From Stenotrophomonas maltophilia (GTDB taxonomy: Bacteria > Pseudomonadota > Gammaproteobacteria > Xanthomonadales > Xanthomonadaceae): a stretch of 64,000 bases of DNA. Each line of letters opens with the position of its first letter. Position 1 is the first letter of the stretch. Positions 9,899-18,918 of this stretch are shown piece by piece. The DNA lies in assembly GCA_002364755.1 (NCBI GenBank), contig DEZI01000015.1, forward strand, positions 29,199 to 93,198, read 5' to 3'. A program made the translations under genes and the position numbers. The notes beneath the pieces were generated by a model. The model was not told the origin of the DNA, made no database searches, and worked only from the letters and a program-made list of their open reading frames with translations.

Positions 9899-11281
9899 AT
9901 GGCTGTCAGCACGTTCGACGTTTTCAAGATCGGCATTGGTCCGAGTTCCTCGCACACCGTCGGGCCGATGAAGGCCGCCGAGCGCTTCATCCATCGTTGG
10001 CTGCTCGACCCGGGCCGGTTGCACGAAGTGGCGCGCATCCGCGCCGACGTCTACGGTTCGCTGGCGCTGACCGGCCGCGGCCACGGTACCGACAAGGCGA
10101 TCCTGCTCGGCCTGGAAGGCCAGCGCCCGAACCTGATCGACCCGGACATCATCCCGGCCACCCTGGAGCGCATCCGCAGCAGCAAGCGCATCCAGCTGAT
10201 GGGCCAGCACGAGATCGCCTTCGACGAGAAGCGCGACCTCGGCATGAACAAGCGCCAGAAGCTGCCGTACCACACCAACGGCATGCGCTTCACCGCGTAC
10301 AACGCCGAGGACGAAGTGATCGCCACCCGCGATTACTACTCGGTGGGCGGCGGCTTCGTGGTCAACCAGGACGACGCGGCCGATGACCGCATCGTGCCCG
10401 ATGAAACCCCGCTGCCCTACCCGTTCAAGAGCGGCGATGAGCTGCTGGCGCAGACCGCTCGCAGCGGCCTGAGCATCGCCCAGCTGATGTTCGAGAACGA
10501 AAAGTGCTGGCGCAGCGAGGACGAGATCCGCGCCCAGCTGCGCGAGATCTGGAGCGCGATGCAGTCGTGCGTGGCGCGCGGCATCCGCGAGGAAGGCGTG
10601 CTGCCGGGCGGCCTGAAGGTCGGCCGCCGCGCACCGGCGCTGTACCGCGAGCTGTCGTCCAAGCCCGAAGCGGCGATGCGCGACCCGCTGACCACGCTGG
10701 ACTGGGTCAACCTGTACGCACTGGCGGTGAACGAAGAGAACGCTGCCGGTGGCCGCGTGGTCACCGCACCGACCAACGGCGCGGCCGGCGTGCTGCCGGC
10801 GGTGCTGCACTACTTCGACCGCTTCTGCCCGGGTGCGAACGAGCAGCGCGTGTTCGACTTCCTGCTGACCTCGGCGGCGATCGGCATCCTGTACAAGGAA
10901 AACGCCTCGATCTCCGGTGCCGAAGTGGGCTGCCAGGGTGAAGTGGGCGTGGCCTGCTCGATGGCCGCCGGTGGCCTGGTGGCCGCGCTGGGCGGCAACC
11001 CCAGCCAGATCGAGAACGCCGCGGAAATCGGCATGGAACACAACCTTGGCCTGACCTGCGACCCGATCGGCGGGCTGGTGCAGATTCCGTGCATCGAGCG
11101 CAATGCGATGGGCGCGGTGAAGGCGATCAACGCCTCGCGCATGGCCATGCGTGGCGACGGCAAGCACAAGGTCTCGCTCGACAAGGTCATCAAGACCATG
11201 CGCGATACCGGCCGCGACATGCAGGACAAATACAAGGAAACCAGCCGTGGCGGCCTGGCGGTGAACGTCATCGAGTGCTGA
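9899..11281 (+). CDS. sdaA: L-serine ammonia-lyase (iron-sulfur dependent)
   Basis: 460 residues, the usual length of single-chain bacterial serine dehydratases. It converts L-serine to pyruvate and ammonia with a [4Fe-4S] cluster. The N-terminal beta domain begins [19 protein letters not shown]. The C-terminal alpha domain contains [54 protein letters not shown] and [14 protein letters not shown], which hold the cluster cysteines. A TAGAAT -10-like box lies at 9859-9864. The gene appears monocistronic, and a SMAG pair follows its stop. Confidence 0.97.
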   Translation: MAVSTFDVFKIGIGPSSSHTVGPMKAAERFIHRWLLDPGRLHEVARIRADVYGSLALTGRGHGTDKAILLGLEGQRPNLIDPDIIPATLERIRSSKRIQLMGQHEIAFDEKRDLGMNKRQKLPYHTNGMRFTAYNAEDEVIATRDYYSVGGGFVVNQDDAADDRIVPDETPLPYPFKSGDELLAQTARSGLSIAQLMFENEKCWRSEDEIRAQLREIWSAMQSCVARGIREEGVLPGGLKVGRRAPALYRELSSKPEAAMRDPLTTLDWVNLYALAVNEENAAGGRVVTAPTNGAAGVLPAVLHYFDRFCPGANEQRVFDFLLTSAAIGILYKENASISGAEVGCQGEVGVACSMAAGGLVAALGGNPSQIENAAEIGMEHNLGLTCDPIGGLVQIPCIERNAMGAVKAINASRMAMRGDGKHKVSLDKVIKTMRDTGRDMQDKYKETSRGGLAVNVIEC

Positions 11282-11290
11282 ACACGCGGG

Positions 11291-11376
11291 GTAGAGTCGA
11301 CCGTTGGTCGACCATCGCGCGCAGCGCGGGCATTCCGCGCGTTGTTCAAAGGCAGTCGACCAACGGTCGACTCTAC
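11291..11376. repeat. Inverted SMAG pair
   Basis: GTAGAGTCGACCGTTGGTCGAC and its reverse complement lie about 40 bases apart between sdaA and the hydrolase gene. Both heads read GTAG and the arms are perfect. Confidence 0.88.
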
Positions 11377-11441
11377 CTGGCGGAACGACACCGTCATCGT
11401 GTTGCGGTTAGGCTCGGGGCTCCCCTGCCCCGGACTGTCCC

Positions 11442-12443
11442 ATGCGCGTGATCGCCGCCGCCCTGCTTGCCTGCCTGCCGTTGTCTGCCCTCGCCGCGCC
11501 GCCACCGACCTACGGCGCGCGCCTGGAAGGCTTCGACTACGGCTATCCGGTGAAGACCTTCGCCCTGCAGTCGCAGGGCCAGCCGCTGGAAATGACCTAC
11601 CTGGACGTCGCGCCGAAGAAGAAGGCGATCGGCGTGGTCGTGCTGCTGCACGGCAAGAACTTCTGCGCGGCCACCTGGCAGCAGACCATCGCGCCGCTGG
11701 TGGCTGCCGGTTACCGGGTGATCGCACCGGACCAGGTGGGCTTCTGCAAGGCCAGCAAGCCCGAGCGCTACCAGTATTCGTTCGGCCAGCTGGCCGCCAA
11801 TACCCACGCACTGCTGGAGCAGCTGCAGCTCGGCGACCAGCCGGTGCACGTGGTCGGCCATTCGATGGGCGGCATGCTCGCCATCCGCTACGCGCTGATG
11901 TACCCGCAGGATCTGCGCAGCCTGTCGCTGGTCAATCCGATCGGCCTGGAAGACTGGAAGGCGCTGGGCGTGCCGTGGCGCAGCGTCGACCAGTGGTATG
12001 CCGGCGAACTGAAGACCAGCTATGACAGCATCCGCCGTTACCAGCTGGATGTGTACTACGACGGCCAGTGGAAGCCCACTTACGAGCACTGGGCGCGCAT
12101 GCAGTCGGGCATGTACGAAGGCGCGGGCAAGCAGGCGGTGGCCTGGAGCCAGGCGCTGACCTCGGACATGGTGTTCAACCAGCCGGTGGTCTACGAACTG
12201 AAGCACCTGCAGGTACCGACCGCGTTGTTCATCGGCCAGAAGGACCGCACTGCGATCGGCCGCGACCGCGCCTCGCCGGAACTGAAGGCCACGCTGGGCA
12301 ACTACCCCGCGCTGGGCAAGGCGGCTGCGGAGGTGATTCCAGGCGCAACCCTGGTCGAGTTCGCCGAGCTGGGGCACTCGCCGCAGGTGCAGGACCCGAA
12401 GCAGTTCAACGCAGCGTTGCTGAAGATGTTGAAGACCCGTTGA
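11442..12443 (+). CDS. Secreted alpha/beta-hydrolase
   Basis: 333 residues with a signal peptide (RVIAAALLACLPLSALAAPP). It has an oxyanion strand VVVLLHGKNF, the nucleophile elbow VGHSMGGMLA, a candidate acid in FIGQKDRTAIG, and a His in ELGHSPQVQDP. This is a complete serine-hydrolase triad. Closest in type to periplasmic alpha/beta hydrolases of the proline-iminopeptidase/haloperoxidase superfamily. The substrate cannot be read from the sequence. It stands alone between two SMAG clusters. Confidence 0.9.
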   Translation: MRVIAAALLACLPLSALAAPPPTYGARLEGFDYGYPVKTFALQSQGQPLEMTYLDVAPKKKAIGVVVLLHGKNFCAATWQQTIAPLVAAGYRVIAPDQVGFCKASKPERYQYSFGQLAANTHALLEQLQLGDQPVHVVGHSMGGMLAIRYALMYPQDLRSLSLVNPIGLEDWKALGVPWRSVDQWYAGELKTSYDSIRRYQLDVYYDGQWKPTYEHWARMQSGMYEGAGKQAVAWSQALTSDMVFNQPVVYELKHLQVPTALFIGQKDRTAIGRDRASPELKATLGNYPALGKAAAEVIPGATLVEFAELGHSPQVQDPKQFNAALLKMLKTR

Positions 12444-12466
12444 AATCCGGCTCTGCAGTACATGAT

Positions 12467-12519
12467 TCGCCGGGCACGGTCCGGCGGACATGGACGGCAG
12501 CGCCGGGCCATGCCCGGCG
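12467..12519. repeat. SMAG-like inverted pair, partly decayed
   Basis: TTCGCCGGGCACGGTCCGGCGG and GCGCCGGGCCATGCCCGGCGA form a facing pair between the convergent hydrolase and hom genes. The left copy has substitutions and both lack a clear GTAG head. Confidence 0.65.
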
Positions 12520-12536
12520 AGCGCAGCGGCAGGCCG

Positions 12537-13604
12537 TCAACCCGCAATCCGCAGCACATCATCCAGCAGCGCTGCGGCCGTAACTTCCGCGCCCGCACCC
12601 GGGCCCTGGATCAGCAGCGGTTGCTGGCGGTAGCGATCGCTGTGGATGGCCACGCGGTTATCCGTACCCGCCCCCTGTGCCAGCGGATGATCGGCGGGCA
12701 GTTCACGCAGTCCCACCTGTGCGCCAACGACATCGACACGACCGACAAAGCGCAGCACCCGGCCCTGCGCGTGCGCCTGCTGCCAGCGCGCCTGCAGCGG
12801 CGCGTTCAGTTGTTCCAGCGCAGCCAACGCCTCATCCAATGGCACGTCCGCCAGCGCCGCCGGCACCAGCGACTCGACCTGCACCTGTGCCGCATCCAGC
12901 GCCAGCCCGCTGCTGCGGGCCAGGATCAGCAGCTTGCGCCGCACATCCTCGCCGGACAGGTCCACGCGCGGATCGGGTTCGGTATAGCCGGCGTCCAGCG
13001 CTTCACGCACCGCCAGCGAAAACGGCGAGCGGCCGTCGTAGCGATGGAACAGCCAGGCCAGCGATCCGGACAGCACGCCTTCGATCGCATGGATGTGGTC
13101 GCCGCCAGCCACCAGCGCGCGCAGGCTGCTCAGCAGCGGCAGGCCGGCACCCACGGTAGCGCTGTCACCGTAGCGCGCACCGCTGTCGGCACAGCTTTCG
13201 TCGATGGCCTGCGCGCGCGCCAGCTGCGCACCGCGGCCCAGCTTGTTGGCCGTCACCACGTGCACGCCGCGGGCCAGCCACTGCACATGACGTGCGGCCA
13301 CGTCCTCGCTGGCGGTGGCATCGACCACCACGTCGCCGCGCTCCAGCCCTTCGGTGCTGGCCCACGGTGGCGAGCTCTGCCCATCCCGCGGGGCGCGTCG
13401 CGCCAGTTCCAGCGGCAGCGCCAGGTCGCGGTCGATGGCCAGCGCCGTGCGCGAATTGGCCAGCCACTGCACGCTGGGCAGGTCCAGCCCGCGCGCCTGC
13501 AGCGCCTGGTAGCGCTGCACGAAGGCCGTCCCTACCGTGCCGGTGCCGAGCAGGGCGAGGCGGCCACCGCCAAGCGCGGGGATGTCAGCAGGCAGCGCGC
13601 TCAT
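12537..13604 (-). CDS. Homoserine dehydrogenase
   Basis: 355 residues. It reduces aspartate semialdehyde to homoserine, the branch point to methionine and threonine. A Rossmann NAD(P)-binding site LALLGTGTVGTAFVQRY is at residues ~15-32. The catalytic domain includes VVTANKLG, SATVGAGLPLLSSLR, IEGVLSGSLAWLFHRYDG, GYTEPDPRVDLSGEDVRRKLLIL and a Lys-containing active region. There is no ACT domain, so allosteric threonine control is unlikely. The start overlaps the metB stop as ATGA and the gene is last in the metX-metB-hom operon, which lies under the SAM riboswitch. It is therefore a methionine-responsive isozyme. Confidence 0.94.
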   Translation of the reverse strand: MSALPADIPALGGGRLALLGTGTVGTAFVQRYQALQARGLDLPSVQWLANSRTALAIDRDLALPLELARRAPRDGQSSPPWASTEGLERGDVVVDATASEDVAARHVQWLARGVHVVTANKLGRGAQLARAQAIDESCADSGARYGDSATVGAGLPLLSSLRALVAGGDHIHAIEGVLSGSLAWLFHRYDGRSPFSLAVREALDAGYTEPDPRVDLSGEDVRRKLLILARSSGLALDAAQVQVESLVPAALADVPLDEALAALEQLNAPLQARWQQAHAQGRVLRFVGRVDVVGAQVGLRELPADHPLAQGAGTDNRVAIHSDRYRQQPLLIQGPGAGAEVTAAALLDDVLRIAG

Positions 13605-14836
13605 GCATCCACCACCTGTTTGCGGCGCACCGAAGCGCCGATCACCGCTTCGGCGCGCTGCAGCGCGGTGTCGAGATCGGCCAGCAGGTCACGCTCGGCT
13701 TCGATGCCCACCGACAGGCGCAGCAGGCCTTCGCTGATGCCAGCAGCAGCACGTGCTTCGGCGGTCATCGCCGCATGGGTCATGGTAGCCGGGTGCGCGA
13801 CCAGGCTTTCAACGCCGCCCAGCGATTCGGCCAGGGTGAAGTAGCGCAGGCCATCGACGAAGGCGCGCACCGCGGCGTGCGGATCCTCGCCTTCGCAGGC
13901 TGCCAGTTCGAAGGACAGCATGGCGCCGAAACCGCTCTGCTGGCGCGCGGCGATGGCGTGGCCGGGATGGTCGGCCAGGCCGGGGTAGTAGACGCGTGCC
14001 ACGGCCGGATGCGCATCCAGCAGGGCCACGATCGAGGCGGTGTTCTCCTGGTGCGCGCGCAGGCGTGCATCCAGCGTGCGCAGGCCACGCAGGGTCAGGA
14101 AGGCATCGAACGGCGAACCGGTCAGCCCCAGCGCGTTGCCCCACCACACCAGCTGCTCGTGCACCGCCGGGTCGCGCGCGATCACCGCGCCGCCGACCAC
14201 GTCACTGTGGCCGTTGATGTACTTGGTGGTCGAATGCAGCACCACGTCGGCACCAAACGACAGCGGCTGCTGCAGGGCCGGCGAGAGGAAGGTGTTGTCC
14301 ACCACCACCCGCGCACCGGCCTTGTGCGCGGCATCGATGACGAAGCGCAGGTCGGTGATGCGCAGCAGCGGGTTGGACGGCGTTTCCACCAGCACCAGTT
14401 TCGGCTGGCTGGCCAGCGCCTGGGCCAGCGCACGCGGGTCGGTGAGGTCGGCGGTGACCAGGGTGAAGTGGCCCTTCTTGGCCAGTGCATTGAACAGGCG
14501 CCAGCTGCCGCCGTACGCATCATGCGGCACCACCAGGGTATCGCCCGGCTCCAGCAGTGCATTCAGCACCAGGTTGATGGCGCCCATGCCGGTGGCGGTG
14601 ATGACGCCGCCAGCGCCGCCTTCCAGTTCGGCCAGTGCTTCGCCCAGCAGGTCGCGGGTCGGGTTGCCGCTGCGCGTGTAGTCGTACTGCCGCTTGTTGC
14701 CGAAGCCATCGAAACTGAAGTTGGACGACAGCACGATCGGCGGGGTGACCGCACCGTGGGCGGTGTCGCGGTCGATGCCGGCGCGGACAGCGGCAGTGGT
14801 GCGGCTACAGGACGGCTCGTTGGCGTACAGGCTCAT
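13601..14836 (-). CDS. metB: Cystathionine gamma-synthase / O-acyl-homoserine thiol-lyase (PLP)
   Basis: 411 residues of the Cys/Met-metabolism PLP family. It joins an activated homoserine ester with cysteine (or sulfide) in methionine synthesis. Visible are the substrate-phosphate region YTRSGNPTRD, the cofactor-stacking Tyr in PHDAYGGSW, VDNTFLSP, the Schiff-base Lys in HSTTKYINGHSDVVGG, and ESLGGVESLVAHPATMTHA. I took the start at 14836; the open frame upstream is antisense to metX. It sits between metX and hom with 4-base overlaps at both ends, so the three are translationally coupled. Cystathionine synthase versus direct sulfhydrylase cannot be settled by eye. Confidence 0.92.
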   Translation of the reverse strand: MSLYANEPSCSRTTAAVRAGIDRDTAHGAVTPPIVLSSNFSFDGFGNKRQYDYTRSGNPTRDLLGEALAELEGGAGGVITATGMGAINLVLNALLEPGDTLVVPHDAYGGSWRLFNALAKKGHFTLVTADLTDPRALAQALASQPKLVLVETPSNPLLRITDLRFVIDAAHKAGARVVVDNTFLSPALQQPLSFGADVVLHSTTKYINGHSDVVGGAVIARDPAVHEQLVWWGNALGLTGSPFDAFLTLRGLRTLDARLRAHQENTASIVALLDAHPAVARVYYPGLADHPGHAIAARQQSGFGAMLSFELAACEGEDPHAAVRAFVDGLRYFTLAESLGGVESLVAHPATMTHAAMTAEARAAAGISEGLLRLSVGIEAERDLLADLDTALQRAEAVIGASVRRKQVVDA

Positions 14837-15864
14837 GCGGACTCTCCAGAAGTGCGGAAGGCGGTAGCGAGGATCGCGTCGATGCGATCGGTTTCCTTGA
14901 GGAAGGCGTCGTGGCCGTAGGGCGAGCGCAGCACGCGCAGGCTGCCGCGCGGGCCCAGCCCTTCGACCAGGCCGACCAGGTCGGCCAGCGGCACCAGGCG
15001 GTCGCCTTCCACAGCCACCACCACGGTGGGCGGCAGGATCGCGGCAGGGTCGACGCGGTGCAGGTCGATCGATTCGGACAAGCGCAGGTAGGCGGTCACC
15101 GGCGTCCGCGCCACGTACTGCGCACCGGCGGCGTCGAGGTAGTCTTCGGCGGCCACGCGCACGCGGCCGTTGACCACTTCCGGCGCCGCGTCGAAGCGCT
15201 CGCCGAATTCTTCCGGGGTGCGGTAGCTGAGCATGGCGAACTGACGGGCCAGGGCCAGGCCGTGGTCTTCGCCGCACTGCAGCTGGCCCAGCGCAACGGC
15301 ACGGCGCTGCAGCGCGCGCCAGGCAGCGGCATACGGGTGCGGGCGGTGCGCGCCGCTGGCCAGCACCAGCTGGCGCACGCGGCTGCGATGGCGGATCGCG
15401 AACTGCTGGCCGACCAGCGCGCCATAGGAATAGCCGACGAAGGCCTTCAGCACGCGGATGCCGAGATGGTCCAGCAGCAGCGCCAGCGCATCGGCCTGGT
15501 CGGCGGTATCGATCGGCACGTCCAGTGCGCCATCGGCACCGATGAAATCGAAGGCCAGCACGCGCAGCTGCTCCGGATCCAGCGCGCGACCGCTGCCGAC
15601 CAGGCCTTCGGCCCAGCCCTTTTCGCTGAACTGCGCATTGGAGGCGACGTGGCGATGGGCGGAGATGCCACCGGCCAGCACCACTACCGGCGCATTGGCC
15701 GGCCCCACCCACTCATAGCGCAGGCGCACCGGGCTGGCCCCGGCGTGGCGCATCGACAGCACGGCGGCGAACTCGCCGCGCTCGGCATGCACGCGGTCAT
15801 CGACCGGCACGCTGACGGGGACAAAGGATTCGGGACGGGCGGCGGTGCTGGGGGCGAAGCTCAT
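14833..15864 (-). CDS. metX: Homoserine O-acyltransferase, MetX-like alpha/beta hydrolase
   Basis: 343 residues. It is first in the metX-metB-hom operon and presumably activates homoserine by acetyl or succinyl transfer. It has the alpha/beta fold with VVVLAGGISAHRHVASN (oxyanion side), nucleophile elbow FVGYSYGALVGQQFA, acid VAVEGDRLVPL and His in YGHDAFLKETD. The elbow GYSYG differs from the GGSMGG or GNSMGG usual in MetX and MetXS, so this is a divergent branch of about 340 residues, and acyl-donor choice is uncertain. The start at 15864 follows a leader holding a SAM-I riboswitch; an upstream ATG at 15948 would lie inside that leader. Confidence 0.88.
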   Translation of the reverse strand: MSFAPSTAARPESFVPVSVPVDDRVHAERGEFAAVLSMRHAGASPVRLRYEWVGPANAPVVVLAGGISAHRHVASNAQFSEKGWAEGLVGSGRALDPEQLRVLAFDFIGADGALDVPIDTADQADALALLLDHLGIRVLKAFVGYSYGALVGQQFAIRHRSRVRQLVLASGAHRPHPYAAAWRALQRRAVALGQLQCGEDHGLALARQFAMLSYRTPEEFGERFDAAPEVVNGRVRVAAEDYLDAAGAQYVARTPVTAYLRLSESIDLHRVDPAAILPPTVVVAVEGDRLVPLADLVGLVEGLGPRGSLRVLRSPYGHDAFLKETDRIDAILATAFRTSGESA

Positions 15865-15943
15865 GGCGGGATCCGTGTGGGGAATCGGCCATCGAGCCTT
15901 CGCGGGGCTCGCGTTCGAGATGCACGTGCGGTGCATGGTTCGA

Positions 15944-16058
15944 ACCATCTTTCGGTGGACGCCACGGTCCCCGCAGGATTTGGCACCTACGCGGACGCTT
16001 TCGCGTCTGCGGGCTGCCCCGGCTTCAAAGGGCCTGTCCCTCTGCCGGTCTCGATGGT
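15944..16058 (-). ncRNA. SAM-I class (S-box) riboswitch upstream of metX
   Basis: Read on the minus strand, the leader carries the S-box signature in order. The motifs are AGAGGGACAGGCCC, then GAAGCC, GGGCAGCC, a P4-type stem GACGCGAAAGCGTC, and GGTGCCAAATCCTGCGG. P1 can form from ACCATC (16053-16058) with GATGGT (15944-15949). The 3' strand of P1 also begins a perfect self-complementary ATGGTTCGAACCAT, which competes with P1 and is a plausible switch helix. No T-run terminator follows, so control is more likely of translation or by Rho. It fits a methionine operon. A TTGACA -35 box lies at 16088-16093. Confidence 0.87.
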
Positions 16059-16087
16059 GGAGCCACGATGCCAGCCCTTTACATCAC

Positions 16088-16093
16088 TGTCAA
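16088..16093 (-). promoter_or_regulatory. Candidate -35 box of the metX-metB-hom operon
   Basis: TTGACA on the minus strand, 30 bases before the riboswitch aptamer. A weak CATCGT stands 17 bases further downstream as the -10, so the assignment is tentative. Confidence 0.45.
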
Positions 16094-16208
16094 TCCCTTC
16101 ATGCGGATAAAGCGATGGAATAAATGAACCGCCATTCCGGGAACTGCGCCCGGTCCCCGTGTTCAGGATCCGCTACAGTCCCCAGCGCCCTTTCCGCTGG
16201 ATCCGTCG

Positions 16209-17093
16209 ATGCCCCGCCTGCCCCTGTCCTGCCTGCTGCTGCCCCTGCTGGCCAGCGCAACCGTCCACGCCAGCGACTGGCGCCAGGGCTGGGGACTGGT
16301 GCCGAAGTCCGGCACCGCTGCGGCCGGCGACGACGCCCCGCAGGCCGCGCCGACCACCCAGCTGCGACTCCAGGCGATGGGTGGGCAATGGCAGGCACGC
16401 ATCGACAATCCCTTGGCCGGCCCGGTGCAGATCGAACTGCGGCCGGCGCCCGGTGGCGCCATCGAAGGCCTGCCTGTGCGTTCGCTTGTGCAGGGCGGTG
16501 GCAGCCTGGTGGTCGGCCACCTGCCCGCGCCCGCTGATGGCCGCAGCCTGGACGTGCGCCTGCAGTCGGTGCCTGGCAATCCCGCCGCGCAGGCCGAGGA
16601 CGTCGCCTACCGGCTGCCGTTCGAAACACCGCAGCTGCGCGTGGACCAGGCCCCGAACGGCCGCTTCAGCCATCAGGACGACGAAAACCGCGACGCGGTG
16701 GATTTCGCCCTGCCCGAGGCCACCCTGGTGATGGCCGCGCGCGAGGGCACCGTGATGCAGGTGCAGGATGGCTTCAAGGCCAATGGCCAGATCCGCGAAC
16801 GCGATGCCGGCCGCGCCAACTTCATCCGCATCCTGCACAGCGACGGCAGCATGGCGCTGTACGGCCACCTGCAGGCCGGCGGCATGCGCGTGCGCCCGGG
16901 CCAGGCGGTGCAGGCCGGGCAGCCGATCGGCCTGTCCGGCAACAGTGGCTACAGCACCGCCCCGCACCTGCACTTCGTGGTCCAGGTCAACCGCGGCATG
17001 GGCCTGCGCTCGGTGCCGGTGCGCATTTTCACCGCGCAGGGCCAGCTGCAGTTTGCCCGCCAGGGCGACGCCGACGGTGGCATCGGGCGCTGA
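16209..17093 (+). CDS. Secreted M23 family metallopeptidase (peptidoglycan hydrolase-like)
   Basis: 294 residues with a signal peptide (RLPLSCLLLPLLASATVHA). Residues ~30-145 form a beta-rich region with no named fold. The LytM/M23 domain fills ~150-275. Zinc ligands are visible as H and D in FSHQDDENRDAVDF, the HLHF motif near residue 255, and a further His in YGHLQAGG. Family members cut peptidoglycan cross-bridges or, if degenerate, activate amidases; here the ligands look complete. The gene is monocistronic, divergent from the metX leader, and followed by prfC on the same strand. Confidence 0.9.
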   Translation: MPRLPLSCLLLPLLASATVHASDWRQGWGLVPKSGTAAAGDDAPQAAPTTQLRLQAMGGQWQARIDNPLAGPVQIELRPAPGGAIEGLPVRSLVQGGGSLVVGHLPAPADGRSLDVRLQSVPGNPAAQAEDVAYRLPFETPQLRVDQAPNGRFSHQDDENRDAVDFALPEATLVMAAREGTVMQVQDGFKANGQIRERDAGRANFIRILHSDGSMALYGHLQAGGMRVRPGQAVQAGQPIGLSGNSGYSTAPHLHFVVQVNRGMGLRSVPVRIFTAQGQLQFARQGDADGGIGR

Positions 17094-17107
17094 CCGGCCC
17101 CGGCCGG

Positions 17108-17113
17108 TATAAT
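17108..17113 (+). promoter_or_regulatory. Candidate -10 box for prfC
   Basis: A perfect TATAAT stands 46 bases before the prfC ATG in otherwise GC-rich sequence. I see no good -35 at 16-18 bases. Confidence 0.5.
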
Positions 17114-17159
17114 CGGGCGCTTATCTCTTTGAAAAGCGCCCCGGGCGGGCGCCACTGCC

Positions 17160-18764
17160 ATGTCCGAAGTCGCCAACGAAGCGTCGCGTCGCCGCACCTT
17201 CGCCATCATTTCCCACCCTGACGCCGGCAAGACCACGCTGACCGAAAAGCTGCTGCTGTTCGGCGGTGCGATCCAGATGGCCGGTTCGGTGAAGGGCCGC
17301 AAGGCCGCCCGCCACGCGACGTCCGACTGGATGGCGCTGGAAAAGGAGCGCGGCATCTCCGTCACCTCTTCGGTGATGCAGTTCCCGTACGAAGGCAAGA
17401 TCGTCAACCTGCTCGACACCCCCGGCCACGCCGACTTCGGCGAGGACACCTACCGCGTGCTGACCGCGGTGGACTCGGCGCTGATGGTGATCGACGTGGC
17501 CAAGGGCGTGGAAGAGCGCACCATCAAGCTGATGGAAGTCTGCCGCCTGCGCGACACCCCGATCATGACCTTCATCAACAAGCTCGACCGCGAGGGCAAG
17601 GACCCGATCGAGCTGCTGGATGAAGTGGAGACCGTGCTGGGCATCCAGTGCGCCCCGGTCACCTGGCCGATCGGCATGGGCCAGCGCCTGAAGGGCGTGG
17701 TCCACCTGCTGACCGGCGAAGTGCACCTGTACGAACCGGGCCGCAACTTCACCCGCCAGGATTCGACCATCTTCCCGTCCATCGATGCCCCCGGCCTGGC
17801 CGAGAAGATCGGCGCACAGATGCTGGCCGAGCTGCGCGACGAACTGGAACTGGTGCAGGGCGCCAGCCATCCGTTCGACCTCGACGCCTACCGCGCCGGC
17901 AAGCAGACCCCGGTGTTCTTCGGCTCGGGCGTGAACAACTTCGGCGTGCAGCCGCTGCTGGACTTCTTCGTCGAGCACGCCCCGCCGCCGCAGGCGCGCA
18001 CCACCACCGGGCGCGTGATCGCGCCGGAAGAGAGCAAGCTGAGCGGCTTCGTGTTCAAGATCCAGGCCAACATGGATCCGCAGCACCGCGACCGCGTGGC
18101 GTTCATGCGCATCTGCTCGGGCCGCTTCAGCGCCGGCATGAAGACCTTCCACGTGCGTACCGGCAAGGACATGAAGCTGGCCAACGCACTGACCTTCATG
18201 GCCAGCGACCGCGAGATCGCCGCCGAAGCGTGGCCGGGCGATGTCATCGGCATCCACAACCACGGCACCATCTCCATCGGCGATACCTTCACCGAAGGCG
18301 AAGCGGTCACCTTCACCGGCATCCCCAACTTCGCCCCGGAACTGTTCCGCCGCGCGCGCCTGCGCGACCCGCTCAAGCTCAAGCAGCTGCAGAAGGGCCT
18401 GGCCCAGCTGTCCGAGGAAGGTGCGACCCAGTTCTTCCGCCCGCTCACCAGCAACGACCTGATCCTGGGTGCGGTGGGTGTGCTGCAGTTCGACGTGGCC
18501 GCCTACCGCCTGAAGGACGAGTACGGCGTGGAAGCGACCTTCGAGCCGGTCAGCGTCACCACCGCGCGCTGGGTCCACTGCAGCAACGAGAAGAAGCTGG
18601 AAGAGTTCCGCGAGAAGAACGCACTGAACCTGGCCCTGGACGCCGCCGGCCACCTGGTCTACCTGGCCCCGACCCGGGTGAACCTGCAGCTGGCCCAGGA
18701 ACGCTCGCCGGACGTGCGCTTCTCGGCCACCCGCGAAGCGGCGCACACCGTCCCGGCGGGTTGA
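17160..18764 (+). CDS. prfC: Peptide chain release factor 3 (RF3 GTPase)
   Basis: 534 residues, matching RF3 length. This translational GTPase removes RF1/RF2 from the ribosome after peptide release. The G domain has [13 protein letters not shown] (P-loop), [12 protein letters not shown] (G2), [14 protein letters not shown] (G3) and [10 protein letters not shown] (G4, NKLD). Domain II and the RF3 C-terminal domain follow ([34 protein letters not shown]). The stop lies just before a SMAG repeat. Confidence 0.98.
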   Translation: MSEVANEASRRRTFAIISHPDAGKTTLTEKLLLFGGAIQMAGSVKGRKAARHATSDWMALEKERGISVTSSVMQFPYEGKIVNLLDTPGHADFGEDTYRVLTAVDSALMVIDVAKGVEERTIKLMEVCRLRDTPIMTFINKLDREGKDPIELLDEVETVLGIQCAPVTWPIGMGQRLKGVVHLLTGEVHLYEPGRNFTRQDSTIFPSIDAPGLAEKIGAQMLAELRDELELVQGASHPFDLDAYRAGKQTPVFFGSGVNNFGVQPLLDFFVEHAPPPQARTTTGRVIAPEESKLSGFVFKIQANMDPQHRDRVAFMRICSGRFSAGMKTFHVRTGKDMKLANALTFMASDREIAAEAWPGDVIGIHNHGTISIGDTFTEGEAVTFTGIPNFAPELFRRARLRDPLKLKQLQKGLAQLSEEGATQFFRPLTSNDLILGAVGVLQFDVAAYRLKDEYGVEATFEPVSVTTARWVHCSNEKKLEEFREKNALNLALDAAGHLVYLAPTRVNLQLAQERSPDVRFSATREAAHTVPAG

Positions 18765-18790
18765 TGCAACGGGGGCAGATCCGCGCCCCG

Positions 18791-18813
18791 GTAGATCCAC
18801 GCCATGCGTGGAT
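18791..18813. repeat. Single SMAG repeat
   Basis: GTAGATCCACGCCATGCGTGGAT, a lone GTAG palindrome 26 bases past prfC. Confidence 0.8.
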
Positions 18814-18918
18814 AGGCGCGGATTCATCCCCCATACGGTGACGGGGGTGCAAGCGCCCGCCATCGCGGCGATGATAGGGGGGCTGCGGGTCCCCCTCCCC
18901 GCGAACCACGTCATCACC

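Noticed and set aside
9571..10038. 155-residue form of the glutaredoxin
   Set aside because: The extra N-terminal residues are antisense to sdaA and its promoter. The short form from GTG at 9798 fits family length.
13601..15712. 703-residue form of MetB
   Set aside because: The N-terminal ~290 residues are antisense-like Arg/Ala-rich text overlapping metX. The family N terminus begins at 14836.
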